A stretch of DNA of 56,995 nt from JACMMS01 sp043758775 (GTDB taxonomy: Bacteria; Pseudomonadota; Gammaproteobacteria; Burkholderiales; Methylophilaceae): contig JAYVMU010000047.1 of NCBI GenBank assembly GCA_043758775.1, positions 1-56,995 of the forward strand. The letters run 5' to 3'. A program made the position numbers and the translations under genes. The number at the start of each line of letters is the position of its first letter. The stretch's first letter is position 1. The notes below the pieces were generated by a model. That model was not told the DNA's origin and did not search any database. It was given only the letters and a program-made list of their open reading frames with translations. Of this stretch, positions 1-9,251 are shown piece after piece.

Positions 1-114
1 AAAAATGCTGTGTTAGGCATTAATGAAGAAAGCTGGAGCGGCTCAATCGCCGCTTCTAACTTAAACTTGAGCTTTTATGCTTGGTGCAAAGGTCTCATAA
101 CAACAGTTTCCTAA
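1..114 (+). CDS. 3' end of an unidentified reading frame entering from upstream
   Basis: Frame 1 is open from the first base for 37 codons and stops at TAA 112-114. The end reads roughly as a short hydrophilic stretch and then an aromatic-rich tail with one Cys. I do not recognise it. An open run of this length is not rare by chance, so it may be non-coding. Confidence 0.25.
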   Translation, partial: KNAVLGINEESWSGSIAASNLNLSFYAWCKGLITTVS

Positions 115-345
115 AATTTACTAGTGTTTGTTGGTTGTGATATCGTGATTTTTAGAAGTGGTAGTTGCTTAGCTGTTTGGGTAAATTGGCGTGTGTAGTG
201 TAGTTAAAGTAGCAGATACAGAGGATGAAGCTAACACACGCTCTGCAAGCAAAAAACATATTCCCCTTTAATGATTAGTTATAGGTTATTGTCATGGCAT
301 CATTACCAAAATATATACCACTTAACTGGTAAACAATCATGAAAA
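115..345. other. intergenic stretch upstream of the phospholipase D-like gene
   Basis: I see no open frame of interest and no RNA gene. The stretch is AT-rich and presumably holds the promoter of the gene starting at 346. No convincing -35/-10 pair or hairpin stood out. Confidence 0.4.
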
Positions 346-1779
346 ATGCAAAAAATGATTCTAAAGCTAATTAAAATTTGCGTCCTTAAAACTTTGGCAA
401 TAAGTTGCTGCGTGTTAATGGTTGCGGGTTGTGCAACATTGCCTGACACTCAGTTTTATACAGATAGATATAAAACTCAAGCTGCACAGTTTGAAAGTGC
501 ACGTGGGTCGCTTTCGGCTAAAAGAAGTGCAGCAATTGTGGCAGAATTGAAGAAAAAATCTGGAGATCTAGACATACTCGATAAGCAGATTGCGTTAGAA
601 CAAGAGGTGGTTGGCAATCCATTGGTTGTCGGTAATAAAGTGACTTTGTTACAAGATGGCCCCGCTACTTACAAGGCGATGTTTGCTGCTATTGCTGCCG
701 CACAGGATCATATTAATGTGGAATCCTTTATTATTGATGATGATGAAATAGGCCAGCAGTTTGCAGATTTGTTGATAGAGCGCCAAACGCATGGCGTACA
801 AGTGAATTTACTTTATGACAGTATCGGTGCGCTTGGTACAACAGTAGCATTTTTTGATCGGTTGACTAAAGCCGGCATACAGGTGCTGGAATTTAACCCA
901 GTGAATCCGCTGAAAGTAAAAAAATCCTGGATGCCAAATCATCGCGATCACCGTAAGTTATTGATTGTCGATGGCCGTACAGCATTCCTTGGTGGCGTAA
1001 ATATTAGTAGTGTTTATTCGAGCGGGTCATCCATTAGAAGAAATGATGACTCATCTAGTGAAAAGAAAGAGGCATCAGGCAAGCCAGAGCTGGGCTGGCG
1101 CGATACAGATGTTCAACTTGATGGTCCGATTGTTGGTCAGTTTCAAAAATTGTTTATAGAAACGTGGAATAAACAAAAAGGTAAACCACTAGCGCAAAAA
1201 GATTATTTTCCTAATGTGGAGCCACAAGGCAAGGAAATCGTTCGCGCGATTGGCAGCACGCCAGATGACCCGTTTAGTTTGATTTACCTTACCTTAATAT
1301 CCGCTATTACCAATGCTGAAAAGCAGGTATACATCACCAACGCTTATTTTGTCCCAGACCCACAGTTGCTTAAGGCCTTGTTAGATGCGGCAGCACGTGG
1401 CGTTGATGTGCGGCTGATTTTGCCACATCACACAGATTCATCTGCTGCATTTTATGCGGGGCGTTCATATTTTACTGAGTTGTTGAAAGGCGGCGTTAAA
1501 ATTTATGAGCTGCGCGGCGCCTTGTTGCATGCAAAAACGGCAACTATTGATGGTGTTTGGGTGTGCGTTGGTTCTAGCAACTTAGATTGGCGCAGTGCGC
1601 TGGATAACGATGAAATTAATGCAGTGATTTTGGGGCGTGAATTCTCTCAACAAATGCAAGCAGCTTATATGCAAGATATTGCGGCTTCTGATGAGATTAA
1701 GCTTGAGGACTGGAAGCACAGGTCATTACTGTTAAGGCTTAAAGAAATAGGTGCTAGGTTGTTTGGGCGATTTTTATAA
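346..1779 (+). CDS. phospholipase D-family lipoprotein (cardiolipin synthase-like)
   Basis: This is a 477-residue member of the PLD/cardiolipin synthase superfamily. It has two HKD motifs, H202-x-K204-x4-D209 and H395-x-K397-x4-D402, each followed by the usual Gly/Ser-Asn stretch, so both halves of the active site are present. The N-terminus is a lipoprotein signal with lipobox VAGC and Cys29, which suggests a membrane-anchored enzyme outside the cytoplasm. It resembles the ClsC/YmdC-type cardiolipin synthases and would act by phosphatidyl transfer or phospholipid hydrolysis; substrate cannot be read from sequence. ATG 346 was chosen; ATG 355 is a close alternative in the same frame. Its stop abuts the stop of convergent trhO with no room for a terminator. 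Confidence 0.85.
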   Translation: MQKMILKLIKICVLKTLAISCCVLMVAGCATLPDTQFYTDRYKTQAAQFESARGSLSAKRSAAIVAELKKKSGDLDILDKQIALEQEVVGNPLVVGNKVTLLQDGPATYKAMFAAIAAAQDHINVESFIIDDDEIGQQFADLLIERQTHGVQVNLLYDSIGALGTTVAFFDRLTKAGIQVLEFNPVNPLKVKKSWMPNHRDHRKLLIVDGRTAFLGGVNISSVYSSGSSIRRNDDSSSEKKEASGKPELGWRDTDVQLDGPIVGQFQKLFIETWNKQKGKPLAQKDYFPNVEPQGKEIVRAIGSTPDDPFSLIYLTLISAITNAEKQVYITNAYFVPDPQLLKALLDAAARGVDVRLILPHHTDSSAAFYAGRSYFTELLKGGVKIYELRGALLHAKTATIDGVWVCVGSSNLDWRSALDNDEINAVILGREFSQQMQAAYMQDIAASDEIKLEDWKHRSLLLRLKEIGARLFGRFL

Positions 1780-2748
1780 GGTTTGAGTTCTTTTTCTGCT
1801 TTGGCGCGTATTAGCTTCTCCAATATGTGCTTCACCACGCTGTTTAGCCAAAATCACTTGTTTTTGACGCTCCGTCAAGCTTGCACGTTTTTCTTCCGAT
1901 AATGTGTTGTAGCAATATGGGCATGAAATGCCTGGTGTGTATTTTGGTGATTGCAACTCTGATGGTGAAAGCGGATGGCGACATGCATAACATTGGTCAA
2001 ACTCACCCACCTCTAGACCATGTTTAACTGCTACGCGTTGGTCAAACACAAAGCATTCGCCTTGCCATAAGCTTTGTTCTTCGGGGATATTTTCCAGATA
2101 CTTTAAGATACCGCCTTGCAAGTGATATACCTCTTCAAAGCCTTGGTCTAACATAAAAGATGAGGCCTTTTCACAGCGGATGCCACCAGTACAAAACATC
2201 GCAACTTTTTTATGCTTAGTTTTATCGAGGTTGTTAGCAACGTACTCAGGAAACTCGCGGAAAATTGTCGTTTTCGGGTCTAGTGCCCCTTTGAATGTGC
2301 CGATATCTACTTCGTAATCATTACGCGTATCCACCAATATCACATCTGGATCGCTAATTAATGCATTCCAGTCTTCAGGTTTGACGTAAGTGCCCACTTG
2401 CTTGGTCGGGCTCACGCCAGCAACGCCTAGTGTCACAATCTCATTTTTTAAGCGTACTTTCATCCGGTAGAACGGGTGTTCGTCGGCAAATGATTCTTTA
2501 TGCTCTAAATCGGCAAAACATCCTGCAAAAAGAGTGTTCGTGCGAAAATAACTAAGTACTTGATGGATGTCATTTGGCAGTCCAGCAATGGTGCCGTTGA
2601 TGCCTTCGCTCGCGAGTAAAATTGTACCTTTGATGTTGTTTTGCTCACATATTGCAAGAATATGTGCTTGCAGGCTGACGTAATCAGGAAGACTAACGAA
2701 CTTATACAACGCAGCCGTTAAGTATTTTTGGGAGCTATTTTGTGACAT
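1774..2748 (-). CDS. trhO: tRNA uridine(34) hydroxylase, rhodanese family
   Basis: TrhO (formerly YceA) carries out oxygen-dependent hydroxylation of U34 in tRNA, the first step towards 5-methoxyuridine or cmo5U. The 324-residue protein has the N-terminal acylphosphatase-like domain (about 10-110), a rhodanese domain (about 120-220) with the active-site loop CTGGIRCEKA and catalytic Cys186, and a C-terminal segment with two Cys-x2-Cys pairs. Length and motifs match the family. It lies 101 bases downstream of fhcC on the same strand, but the functions are unrelated and the gap suggests a separate promoter. It ends tail to tail with the PLD-like gene. Confidence 0.93.
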   Translation of the reverse strand: MSQNSSQKYLTAALYKFVSLPDYVSLQAHILAICEQNNIKGTILLASEGINGTIAGLPNDIHQVLSYFRTNTLFAGCFADLEHKESFADEHPFYRMKVRLKNEIVTLGVAGVSPTKQVGTYVKPEDWNALISDPDVILVDTRNDYEVDIGTFKGALDPKTTIFREFPEYVANNLDKTKHKKVAMFCTGGIRCEKASSFMLDQGFEEVYHLQGGILKYLENIPEEQSLWQGECFVFDQRVAVKHGLEVGEFDQCYACRHPLSPSELQSPKYTPGISCPYCYNTLSEEKRASLTERQKQVILAKQRGEAHIGEANTRQSRKRTQTL

Positions 2749-2849
2749 GATGCGAAAGTTTTAAACTTAAAATGCTATTTTAACACTTTTAAATGCACCT
2801 AGCTTATGACAAACTTTAAGGAGTTTTATCATTGTTTTTGTAGGCCTGG

Positions 2850-3656
2850 CTATTTCAATACCAAAATCTCGCCATTACCATTTGCGCCCAAGTCACCAAC
2901 AAATCGTTGTACACGTTGACTGGTTATTTGGTTAAATGGTGTATCAAACCGTTTAAAAGATTTTAATAATAGGTTCAAATAAGGCAATGTATGCGTGCCG
3001 CAATCCTGAACGGTTGCATGTAGTGAAGGTTGCGTTGTAAGTAAAAGCGTGCCGCGACGCATGCTGTAAGCAGTGTATTTGCCTAATGAGCCAAGTACGC
3101 CTATGGTGCCTGCTACCATACGAGAAGCACAGTAATCGCCTGTGTTACCTTCTATGAGTATTAAGCCACGCCGCATTTGATCGCCAACTCGGTCGCCCGC
3201 ATTACCTTTGACAATGACAGTGCCGCCGCTCATGCCTTTACGTTCACCAATGATGGCCGCACCTAAAAAGTCGCCCACATTGCCATGAATGTGAATTAAG
3301 CCATCACTCATGCCGCTCGCAGCAAAATCGCTTACATTGCCAGTGCAGGTAATGTTGCCACTAGTCATTTTGAAACCGAGTTGTGCACCGGCATCACCGT
3401 CGATCGTGATTTCGCCAGATTGCATGTATGCGCCTATGCTATCCAGCTTAGCGCTACTGCTTTTAAACACAATGGCTGTGCCATTTTTACCAGAAAGTGT
3501 AAATGCTTCGTCAACTCGTAGCTTAGCTTTGCCGTAATAAAGCGGTATTGCGGCAATTTCACTGAGTGATAAATTAGCTAATTTACATGGTGTGAGTGGG
3601 CTGCAATCCAAGCGCTGTTGCAATTTAATTTTGAGCGTCAACGTGAGCATAGTCAT
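2850..3656 (-). CDS. fhcC: formyltransferase/hydrolase complex subunit C
   Basis: FhcC is the methylotroph homologue of formylmethanofuran dehydrogenase subunit C (FwdC/FmdC). It forms a right-handed beta-helix scaffold in the Fhc complex, which transfers formyl groups from H4MPT to methylofuran and releases formate. The 268-residue sequence shows the expected regular Gly-rich repeats, such as GNVGDFLGA, GNAGDRVGD and GNTGDYCAS, from about residue 85 to 195. The start overlaps the fhcD stop as ATGA (3653-3656), which implies translational coupling; a second ATG lies two codons on. It is last in the fhcBADC order. Confidence 0.95.
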   Translation of the reverse strand: MTMLTLTLKIKLQQRLDCSPLTPCKLANLSLSEIAAIPLYYGKAKLRVDEAFTLSGKNGTAIVFKSSSAKLDSIGAYMQSGEITIDGDAGAQLGFKMTSGNITCTGNVSDFAASGMSDGLIHIHGNVGDFLGAAIIGERKGMSGGTVIVKGNAGDRVGDQMRRGLILIEGNTGDYCASRMVAGTIGVLGSLGKYTAYSMRRGTLLLTTQPSLHATVQDCGTHTLPYLNLLLKSFKRFDTPFNQITSQRVQRFVGDLGANGNGEILVLK

Positions 3657-4576
3657 GATGCACTTTCACTCATAATCTCATGCAGCTTAAAGTGGTGTGG
3701 GCCAAGCTTGCCACCATAGTTGCCTGCTGAAATTCGTTTGATGCCATTTTTGCTACCTAATGCACAAGCTGCGCTGATACCAACTTGCATGGCTTTGCTG
3801 ATATCCTCAAAAGTTAAACCATCAATCACAATTTCCATGACAGATTCAATATCAGCCGATAGCTCAGTTTTTGTTGCACCTTTAATGGTCGGGCAGAATG
3901 CATCATTAGTGCTGGCAAACATGGTTTTATATTTAGAACCCACTTTAGAGCCAGAACGTACTACTCCACCAGGGAAAGGCATGATGACATTAGATATTTT
4001 CTTCATGGCTTCAATGGCGGCTTCGCAAGCGGCTAAGGCTTGTGCTTGCGAAGTGGCTAATACCAGGAAATTACCACCACCAATGGCGCGTACCATGCCA
4101 GTAGTTTCTTCAGTAAGGAATTCACCATCCATCACAGGAATGCGCCAATAGCGTTTAGCAATTCCATCTTTATTCGGAATGAGTTTTGAGGTTTGGAAGC
4201 CATCACCAAAATAGCGCAGGTTTTTACCAAGACTGATTTGGTCTGGGCTCTCCATACCGCTAAAAGCGGCGGCAGTAGGGCAGGTGAGTATGCATTGTCC
4301 CATGCGCGTTTCGAGTTGTTTCATTAACACTGCTGAGTCCATGGCAAACATGAGTATAGCAACGCCAGGGCGACCGTCAGGTGTTTCGTCGCTGCTTAAT
4401 TCCCTTTCAATGGCAGATTCAACGCCACAACCAATCACACTAGTGGCAAAGCCTGTCATGGCATTGGCTGCATGGTAGGCCCATTTTAAATTAATCGCTG
4501 TAATAATCACCCGTGTGCCGCGCATATTAAATGCTTCGGCAAAGGTGTCGTCTATTTGTACGCCATTAATTAACAT
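3653..4576 (-). CDS. fhcD: formylmethanofuran--tetrahydromethanopterin N-formyltransferase
   Basis: FhcD (Ftr homologue) transfers the formyl group between tetrahydromethanopterin and methylofuran in the cytoplasm. The 307-residue length is usual. Family-typical segments include the start around NGVQIDDTFAEAFNMRGTR, the middle GRPGVAILMFAMD, and the end segment ISAGNYGGKLGPHHFKL. It lies 15 bases after fhcA and overlaps fhcC by four bases, so it is inside one operon. In methylotrophs the Ftr subunit is held within the Fhc complex rather than acting alone; that is family knowledge. Confidence 0.96.
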   Translation of the reverse strand: MLINGVQIDDTFAEAFNMRGTRVIITAINLKWAYHAANAMTGFATSVIGCGVESAIERELSSDETPDGRPGVAILMFAMDSAVLMKQLETRMGQCILTCPTAAAFSGMESPDQISLGKNLRYFGDGFQTSKLIPNKDGIAKRYWRIPVMDGEFLTEETTGMVRAIGGGNFLVLATSQAQALAACEAAIEAMKKISNVIMPFPGGVVRSGSKVGSKYKTMFASTNDAFCPTIKGATKTELSADIESVMEIVIDGLTFEDISKAMQVGISAACALGSKNGIKRISAGNYGGKLGPHHFKLHEIMSESAS

Positions 4577-4591
4577 ATTGAATCATCATCA

Positions 4592-6268
4592 TTAAACTGA
4601 TTTTTCTCGGCGACCTTCACAGGGCTGCACAATGACTTTACCGCGACCATCATCTTCAATTTCATCATCACTGATTTTGAAATTATCTAATTGTATGGTG
4701 TGATATTTTTCAAAATATTGTTGCAAATATTTTTCAATGCCGCGGTCAAATTCTGGTTTAACGGTATGCGTGCTGCCCCATGTGACTTTAATAACTTTAC
4801 CGTCTTTCACCACCAACTCGCCGTCTTTGAATACGTAATCAGGTTTAGCGAACATTTTTTCCCGATCGGGGTGGTCGGTATATACAGTAATATCGGCCGC
4901 TGCACCTACGCCTAAATGGCCTCTGTCTTGCAGTCCGACTAATTTTGCAGCACCCGCGCGCGTCATAATGGCGATTTCATATAAGCTGTATTCACGGTCT
5001 ATACTGCTCAATGTGCTCATGGCTTGCGCGTCTAAATTAAGCTTGGCAAAAGTCTCGTTGCGGAAGCTTTTATCCATGAGCAATTTGATGAGATGCGGGT
5101 AACTGGTAAACGGCGCACCGTTAGGATGGTCGGTGGTCAGAAAGATGCGCCAAGGGTCATTGGATAGCAAAAATATTTCAAGACCAATCGCCCATTGCAG
5201 TGCATTTACGTAATTCTGATCGCGATATTTAAACGGCACCACGCCGCAACCTGCATCACATTCTATATCCATAATCACAGATTTTTTAGGGTTAGCGTGG
5301 TTGGCATTTAAATGCTGTGTCATGCTATCGCCCGAAGCAGTAACGGTTTGTCCAAATAGAATTTGTCCAACATCGGCAGAGATATTTTTGTGTTTATTTA
5401 ATGCTTCAGAAATCTGTGCCGCGGCAGATGAAAACTTACGATCGCCTTCGGTGCCATAACTGTGAAACTGGATATGAGTGAGATGCAGCGGAAAGCCTTC
5501 ACTCGCCCCCATGGTATTCAGCGTAGTTTCAAAGTTGCCAGGCACACCTAAATTATTGGCATGTACATGTAGCGGGTGTGGCACGCCTAGCTCATGCACG
5601 GCGCGTGATAGCGTTTTTAATATATCACGCGGTGTCACGTTGTAGTAAGCGTGTTGTTCATCCAAATCGAGTTTGCGCTGGTTGAATTTGAATGCGCTGA
5701 TACCGCCTGGATTCACCACTTTAATGCCAATGGCTTGTGTGGCATGCAGTGTCCACGCCACATAGTCATTAATCGCATTCTGATCTTGCTTGGCGGTGAG
5801 CATGCGCAATAAAAAGTCATCGCTGCCCAACATGGCGTAGCCGCCTTTATCAATAATGGGCATATCACCCATTTCCAGATGCGATTGTCGTGCGTTAATG
5901 GGTAAGATGGCCGGTTCAAAGCCTGCGGTGTAACCCATTTCTGCATAGCGATAACCGGTGGTAAGCGTACTGGGCGCGGCATGGCCACAACCTGAGCCAC
6001 ATACATCGGTATGTGCGTGTTCGTGACCACGATGATCTTCTGGCAGCATCATGCGTGCGATATTCATTTTGCCGCCACCGATATGCGTGTGCATATCAAT
6101 TGCACCTGCCATCACAACTTTACCTGTTAAATCATAGATTTGTGTAATAGGCTCATCGTTACGCGGACGAGCTACGATGCGGCCATCGCGAATATAAATA
6201 TCTTGTATAACACCATCTATTTGGTGTGCGGGGTCATAGACTCTGCCGCCTTGTAATTTAATTAACAT
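4592..6268 (-). CDS. fhcA: formyltransferase/hydrolase complex subunit A (amidohydrolase)
   Basis: FhcA is the hydrolase of the Fhc complex: an amidohydrolase-fold subunit that cleaves formylmethanofuran to formate and methylofuran. Visible metal-site motifs are HTHIGGG (H60, H62 from the chosen start), a later HVHANN, LTHIQFHSYG and TTDHPNGAPF, as in binuclear zinc amidohydrolases. I chose ATG 6268 (MLIKLQGGRVYDP), the usual beginning of this family, over an upstream ATG at 6292; it overlaps the fhcB stop by 11 bases. Between the first metal motif and CGHAAPST lies a short His/Cys-rich loop (HRGHEHAHTDVCGSGCGH). It is followed by fhcD and fhcC. Confidence 0.95.
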   Translation of the reverse strand: MLIKLQGGRVYDPAHQIDGVIQDIYIRDGRIVARPRNDEPITQIYDLTGKVVMAGAIDMHTHIGGGKMNIARMMLPEDHRGHEHAHTDVCGSGCGHAAPSTLTTGYRYAEMGYTAGFEPAILPINARQSHLEMGDMPIIDKGGYAMLGSDDFLLRMLTAKQDQNAINDYVAWTLHATQAIGIKVVNPGGISAFKFNQRKLDLDEQHAYYNVTPRDILKTLSRAVHELGVPHPLHVHANNLGVPGNFETTLNTMGASEGFPLHLTHIQFHSYGTEGDRKFSSAAAQISEALNKHKNISADVGQILFGQTVTASGDSMTQHLNANHANPKKSVIMDIECDAGCGVVPFKYRDQNYVNALQWAIGLEIFLLSNDPWRIFLTTDHPNGAPFTSYPHLIKLLMDKSFRNETFAKLNLDAQAMSTLSSIDREYSLYEIAIMTRAGAAKLVGLQDRGHLGVGAAADITVYTDHPDREKMFAKPDYVFKDGELVVKDGKVIKVTWGSTHTVKPEFDRGIEKYLQQYFEKYHTIQLDNFKISDDEIEDDGRGKVIVQPCEGRREKSV

Positions 6269-7547
6269 GTGCTTCAATCTGCGAAATAACATCGCTTAAA
6301 CTTGGCAGTTCAGAATTGATTAACTGCTTGAGCGGTAGCGTAACAGAGCTATCCATGCGGAACATCAGGCCTTTTTGTTGAAGGCCAGGAATGCGTACTG
6401 GAATAAATACATCTGGCTCTTGCGTAAATACGGTATTGGGATGCCCAATGACAATTAATGGCTTATTGCTGGATGGCGGCTGGATGGCTTTAAATGTGCT
6501 TATCCAAACCACAGCGTCAGCCTCGTCATTGCCCAGTAATTGCTCCGTCTTAAATGCATAGGGATCATATTCAGGATAACCGCGCTTAAAGCTATTACGC
6601 ATGGGGTAGCCACTGATCCATGTCGCAACATTATTCACACTGCTATCACCATCGCCACTGGTGAGTGGCAAGCCTGCGGCGCGCGTAGTTTGATTGAGTG
6701 TGTTGATGCATTCTGTGATGTTTTGTACCAAAAGCTCAGCATGAGGAAAGTTAAATGCCCCCGCAGACCAGGTAACCACACTGTATTTGGCGGCTTTTAA
6801 GCGGTCGGCAAGAGCTTGAAGCTGCTCTACAGCAATTCCTGCGACTTGGGCTACACTAAGTTTTTTACCTCTAATTAATGCATTCAACACGGCAATCACT
6901 TCAGGTAGTTGACTGACATCACAAGACAATACCGTGGGTTTTATACCATTCGGCGAAACGCCAGGTGCCGTATCTAAGTCAGACCCACCTAAATAGACCA
7001 CTTCACGCGCGGCTGTATCTTGCTCAAACAGCGTGGCTTCATTCCAGATAATACGCTTAAAAAACTGCGGCATTTGGCTTACAATATCAGTACCAATGAC
7101 CAGTAGTAGATCAACACGATTTTTAACTTCTGTGAGCGTAGTGGTCTGCCAGCCAGAGTTTTGCAGTACTAATGTATTGCGCATAGTCGCACTGCTATGC
7201 ATGTGGTCTAGTGTCGCGCCAGTTTTATCTGCGAGTTGCATGATGGTGCGCATGCCTTGTGTTTCAGTGCCTGAACCAGCGATTAACGGCTGATTAGCCA
7301 CGCTTAATATTTCAGCCGCTTTTTGAATGGCGCTAATTAAATCTACTTCTTTGCCGTTTATTTTTGGTTTAGTTTCTTTTAAAGCCTGCTCAAAAAAAGC
7401 GAGGCTTTTGCTACAACCATTTGCCGTGACTTTTAATGCTTGCGCATCATCACGCGCAATTGCAATGTCATCGCATAGCATGCCGCAAGCAGGGCAGGTG
7501 GCAGTCAGGCTGTTTGTATCTAGCTTAATTTTTTGTGGAGTTTTCAT
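6258..7547 (-). CDS. fhcB: formyltransferase/hydrolase complex subunit B
   Basis: FhcB is homologous to the molybdopterin-binding subunit of archaeal formylmethanofuran dehydrogenase. In methylotrophs it is thought not to act as a dehydrogenase. The N-terminal CPACGMLCDD followed by a later Cys (NGCSK) looks like the [4Fe-4S] site. The region where archaeal proteins carry the Mo/W-ligating Cys or Sec (SVCHGP type) reads HSSATMRN here, with no Cys, consistent with loss of redox catalysis. The start is taken at ATG 7547, which puts the Cys motif near residue 19; an in-frame ATG at 7592 would add 15 residues and neither has a strong Shine-Dalgarno. It is first in the fhcBADC operon and divergent from ndk. 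Confidence 0.93.
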   Translation of the reverse strand: MKTPQKIKLDTNSLTATCPACGMLCDDIAIARDDAQALKVTANGCSKSLAFFEQALKETKPKINGKEVDLISAIQKAAEILSVANQPLIAGSGTETQGMRTIMQLADKTGATLDHMHSSATMRNTLVLQNSGWQTTTLTEVKNRVDLLLVIGTDIVSQMPQFFKRIIWNEATLFEQDTAAREVVYLGGSDLDTAPGVSPNGIKPTVLSCDVSQLPEVIAVLNALIRGKKLSVAQVAGIAVEQLQALADRLKAAKYSVVTWSAGAFNFPHAELLVQNITECINTLNQTTRAAGLPLTSGDGDSSVNNVATWISGYPMRNSFKRGYPEYDPYAFKTEQLLGNDEADAVVWISTFKAIQPPSSNKPLIVIGHPNTVFTQEPDVFIPVRIPGLQQKGLMFRMDSSVTLPLKQLINSELPSLSDVISQIEAHVN

Positions 7548-7692
7548 ACAGGTTAAGATTCTGCCACATTGGGCTACAACTTGGCATACCAATTAGGTGG
7601 TATGTCGTTAAAAGCAAAATCAACTGTTTATTTTAAGTGCTAAAAATGGTATTTTACTGTTCTTTTCAATAAGTTAATTTATCGGAGTTTCC

Positions 7693-8100
7693 ATGGCTGT
7701 AGAACGTACCTTATCAATTATTAAACCAGATGCAGTTGCAAAAAATGTAATTGGTCAAATTTACAAACGTTTTGAGTCAAATGGCTTAAAAATAGTTGCA
7801 GCAAAAATGGCGCAATTAAGCCAAGCTGAAGCTGAAGGCTTTTACGCGGTGCACGCAGCGCGTCCATTTTTTAAAGATTTAGTTAAATTCATGATTTCTG
7901 GGCCAGTGATGATTCAAGCGCTAGAAGGCGAAAATGCGGTATTGAAAAACCGTGATTTAATGGGCGCGACTAATCCTAAAGACGCTGCTGCTGGCACTAT
8001 CCGTGCTGACTTTGCTGAAAGTATTGATGCCAATGCAGTGCATGGTTCTGATTCTGCTGAAAATGCAGCGATTGAAATCGCTTACTTTTTCGGTAAGTAA
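7693..8100 (+). CDS. ndk: nucleoside diphosphate kinase
   Basis: Ndk passes the gamma phosphate from ATP to nucleoside diphosphates through a phosphohistidine. The protein starts AVERTLSIIKPDAVAKN and has the catalytic-His segment NAVHGSDS followed by the family ending AEIAYFF-like (here AIEIAYFF). The 135 residues make it slightly shorter than the usual 140-143. A good ribosome site (TCGGAG) lies eight bases before the ATG. It is divergent from fhcB and 28 bases before rlmN, an arrangement (ndk-rlmN-pilW) common in betaproteobacteria. Confidence 0.97.
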   Translation: MAVERTLSIIKPDAVAKNVIGQIYKRFESNGLKIVAAKMAQLSQAEAEGFYAVHAARPFFKDLVKFMISGPVMIQALEGENAVLKNRDLMGATNPKDAAAGTIRADFAESIDANAVHGSDSAENAAIEIAYFFGK

Positions 8101-8128
8101 TTTTTAAGTAATTAGTAAAGACAATATT

Positions 8129-9229
8129 TTGGTTAATTTGCTCGATTTTAATTTACCCCAGCTGACCCAGCACTTTGAAAGTATTGGGGAGAAGCCTTTT
8201 CGCGCCAAACAAATCATGCGCTGGATGCATCATTTTGGCGTGAATGATTTTGAGCAAATGACTGATATTGCCAAGACGTTACGTGAAAAATTAACGCGTG
8301 ACGCAAGCATTACCTTGCCTAATGTTGAGTTGGAGCAGATTTCCAATGATGGCACCCGTAAGTGGCTCATCGGTACCGGCGTTGGGAACTCGGTGGAAAC
8401 CGTGTTTATTCCAGAAGATGAACGCGGTACTTTATGTATTTCTAGTCAAGTGGGTTGTGCGCTGGAATGCACGTTTTGCAGTACTGGTCGCCAAGGCTTT
8501 AACCGCAATTTAAGCGTTTCTGAAATTATTGGCCAACTGTGGATTGCTAATAAATCATTGCGCTCCGCGGATGGCTATGAGTTGTTGTCGGCTAACGACC
8601 GCATTATTAGTAATGTCGTGATGATGGGCATGGGTGAACCGCTTGCCAATTACGACAATGTAGTCACTGCCATGCAAATTATGCTGGATGATGCGGCTTA
8701 TGGTTTAAGCCGCCGCCGCGTGACACTTTCTACCAGTGGCATGGTGCCGGCGATGGATAGGTTGAAAGAAGATTGTCCTGTGGCGCTGGCAGTTTCGTTA
8801 CATGCGCCAAATGATGCGTTGCGCGATGAAATTGTCCCAATTAATAAAAAGTACCCACTAAAAGAGCTCATGGCGGCGTGTGAGCGTTATTTAGTGAAGG
8901 CGCCACGCGATTTCGTGACGTTTGAATATGTGATGCTTGATGGTATAAATGATACGGTTGAGCATGCGCATCAGTTGCTGGATGTGGTGCGTAATGTGCC
9001 ATGCAAGTTTAATTTGATCCCGTTTAACCCTTTCCCTAATAGCGGTTATCAAACATCTAAAGTTAGCCATATACGCGTGTTTAGGGATATATTGATGCAG
9101 GCAGGGTATATTGTCACAGTGCGTAAAACACGCGGCGACGACATTGATGCAGCTTGCGGTCAGTTGGCGGGTAAAGTGCTTGATAAAACCAAGCGCGCGG
9201 CACGGCATATTCCAATAACGGCGCAATAG
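8129..9229 (+). CDS. rlmN: 23S rRNA (adenine2503-C2)/tRNA methyltransferase, radical SAM
   Basis: RlmN methylates C2 of A2503 in 23S rRNA and A37 in some tRNAs. The radical-SAM motif is C110-x3-C114-x2-C117 (CALECTFCSTG), and the methyl-carrying catalytic cysteine is Cys343 in DAACGQLAG. The gene appears to start at TTG 8129: the sequence right after it (VNLLDFNLPQLTQHF) matches the normal N-terminus of the family, and no ATG lies in frame upstream. The 366-residue length is normal. It stands between ndk and pilW. Confidence 0.95.
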   Translation: MVNLLDFNLPQLTQHFESIGEKPFRAKQIMRWMHHFGVNDFEQMTDIAKTLREKLTRDASITLPNVELEQISNDGTRKWLIGTGVGNSVETVFIPEDERGTLCISSQVGCALECTFCSTGRQGFNRNLSVSEIIGQLWIANKSLRSADGYELLSANDRIISNVVMMGMGEPLANYDNVVTAMQIMLDDAAYGLSRRRVTLSTSGMVPAMDRLKEDCPVALAVSLHAPNDALRDEIVPINKKYPLKELMAACERYLVKAPRDFVTFEYVMLDGINDTVEHAHQLLDVVRNVPCKFNLIPFNPFPNSGYQTSKVSHIRVFRDILMQAGYIVTVRKTRGDDIDAACGQLAGKVLDKTKRAARHIPITAQ

Positions 9230-9251
9230 AGGCTTTGATAAAGGCGGTAGC

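Noticed and set aside
1774..1779. Overlap of two stop codon regions of convergent genes as a regulatory site
   Set aside because: Tail-to-tail packing is common; no hairpin or other signal supports more.
5713..6030. Minus-strand 105-residue frame within fhcA
   Set aside because: Shadow of fhcA in another frame; fhcA motifs are intact over this range.
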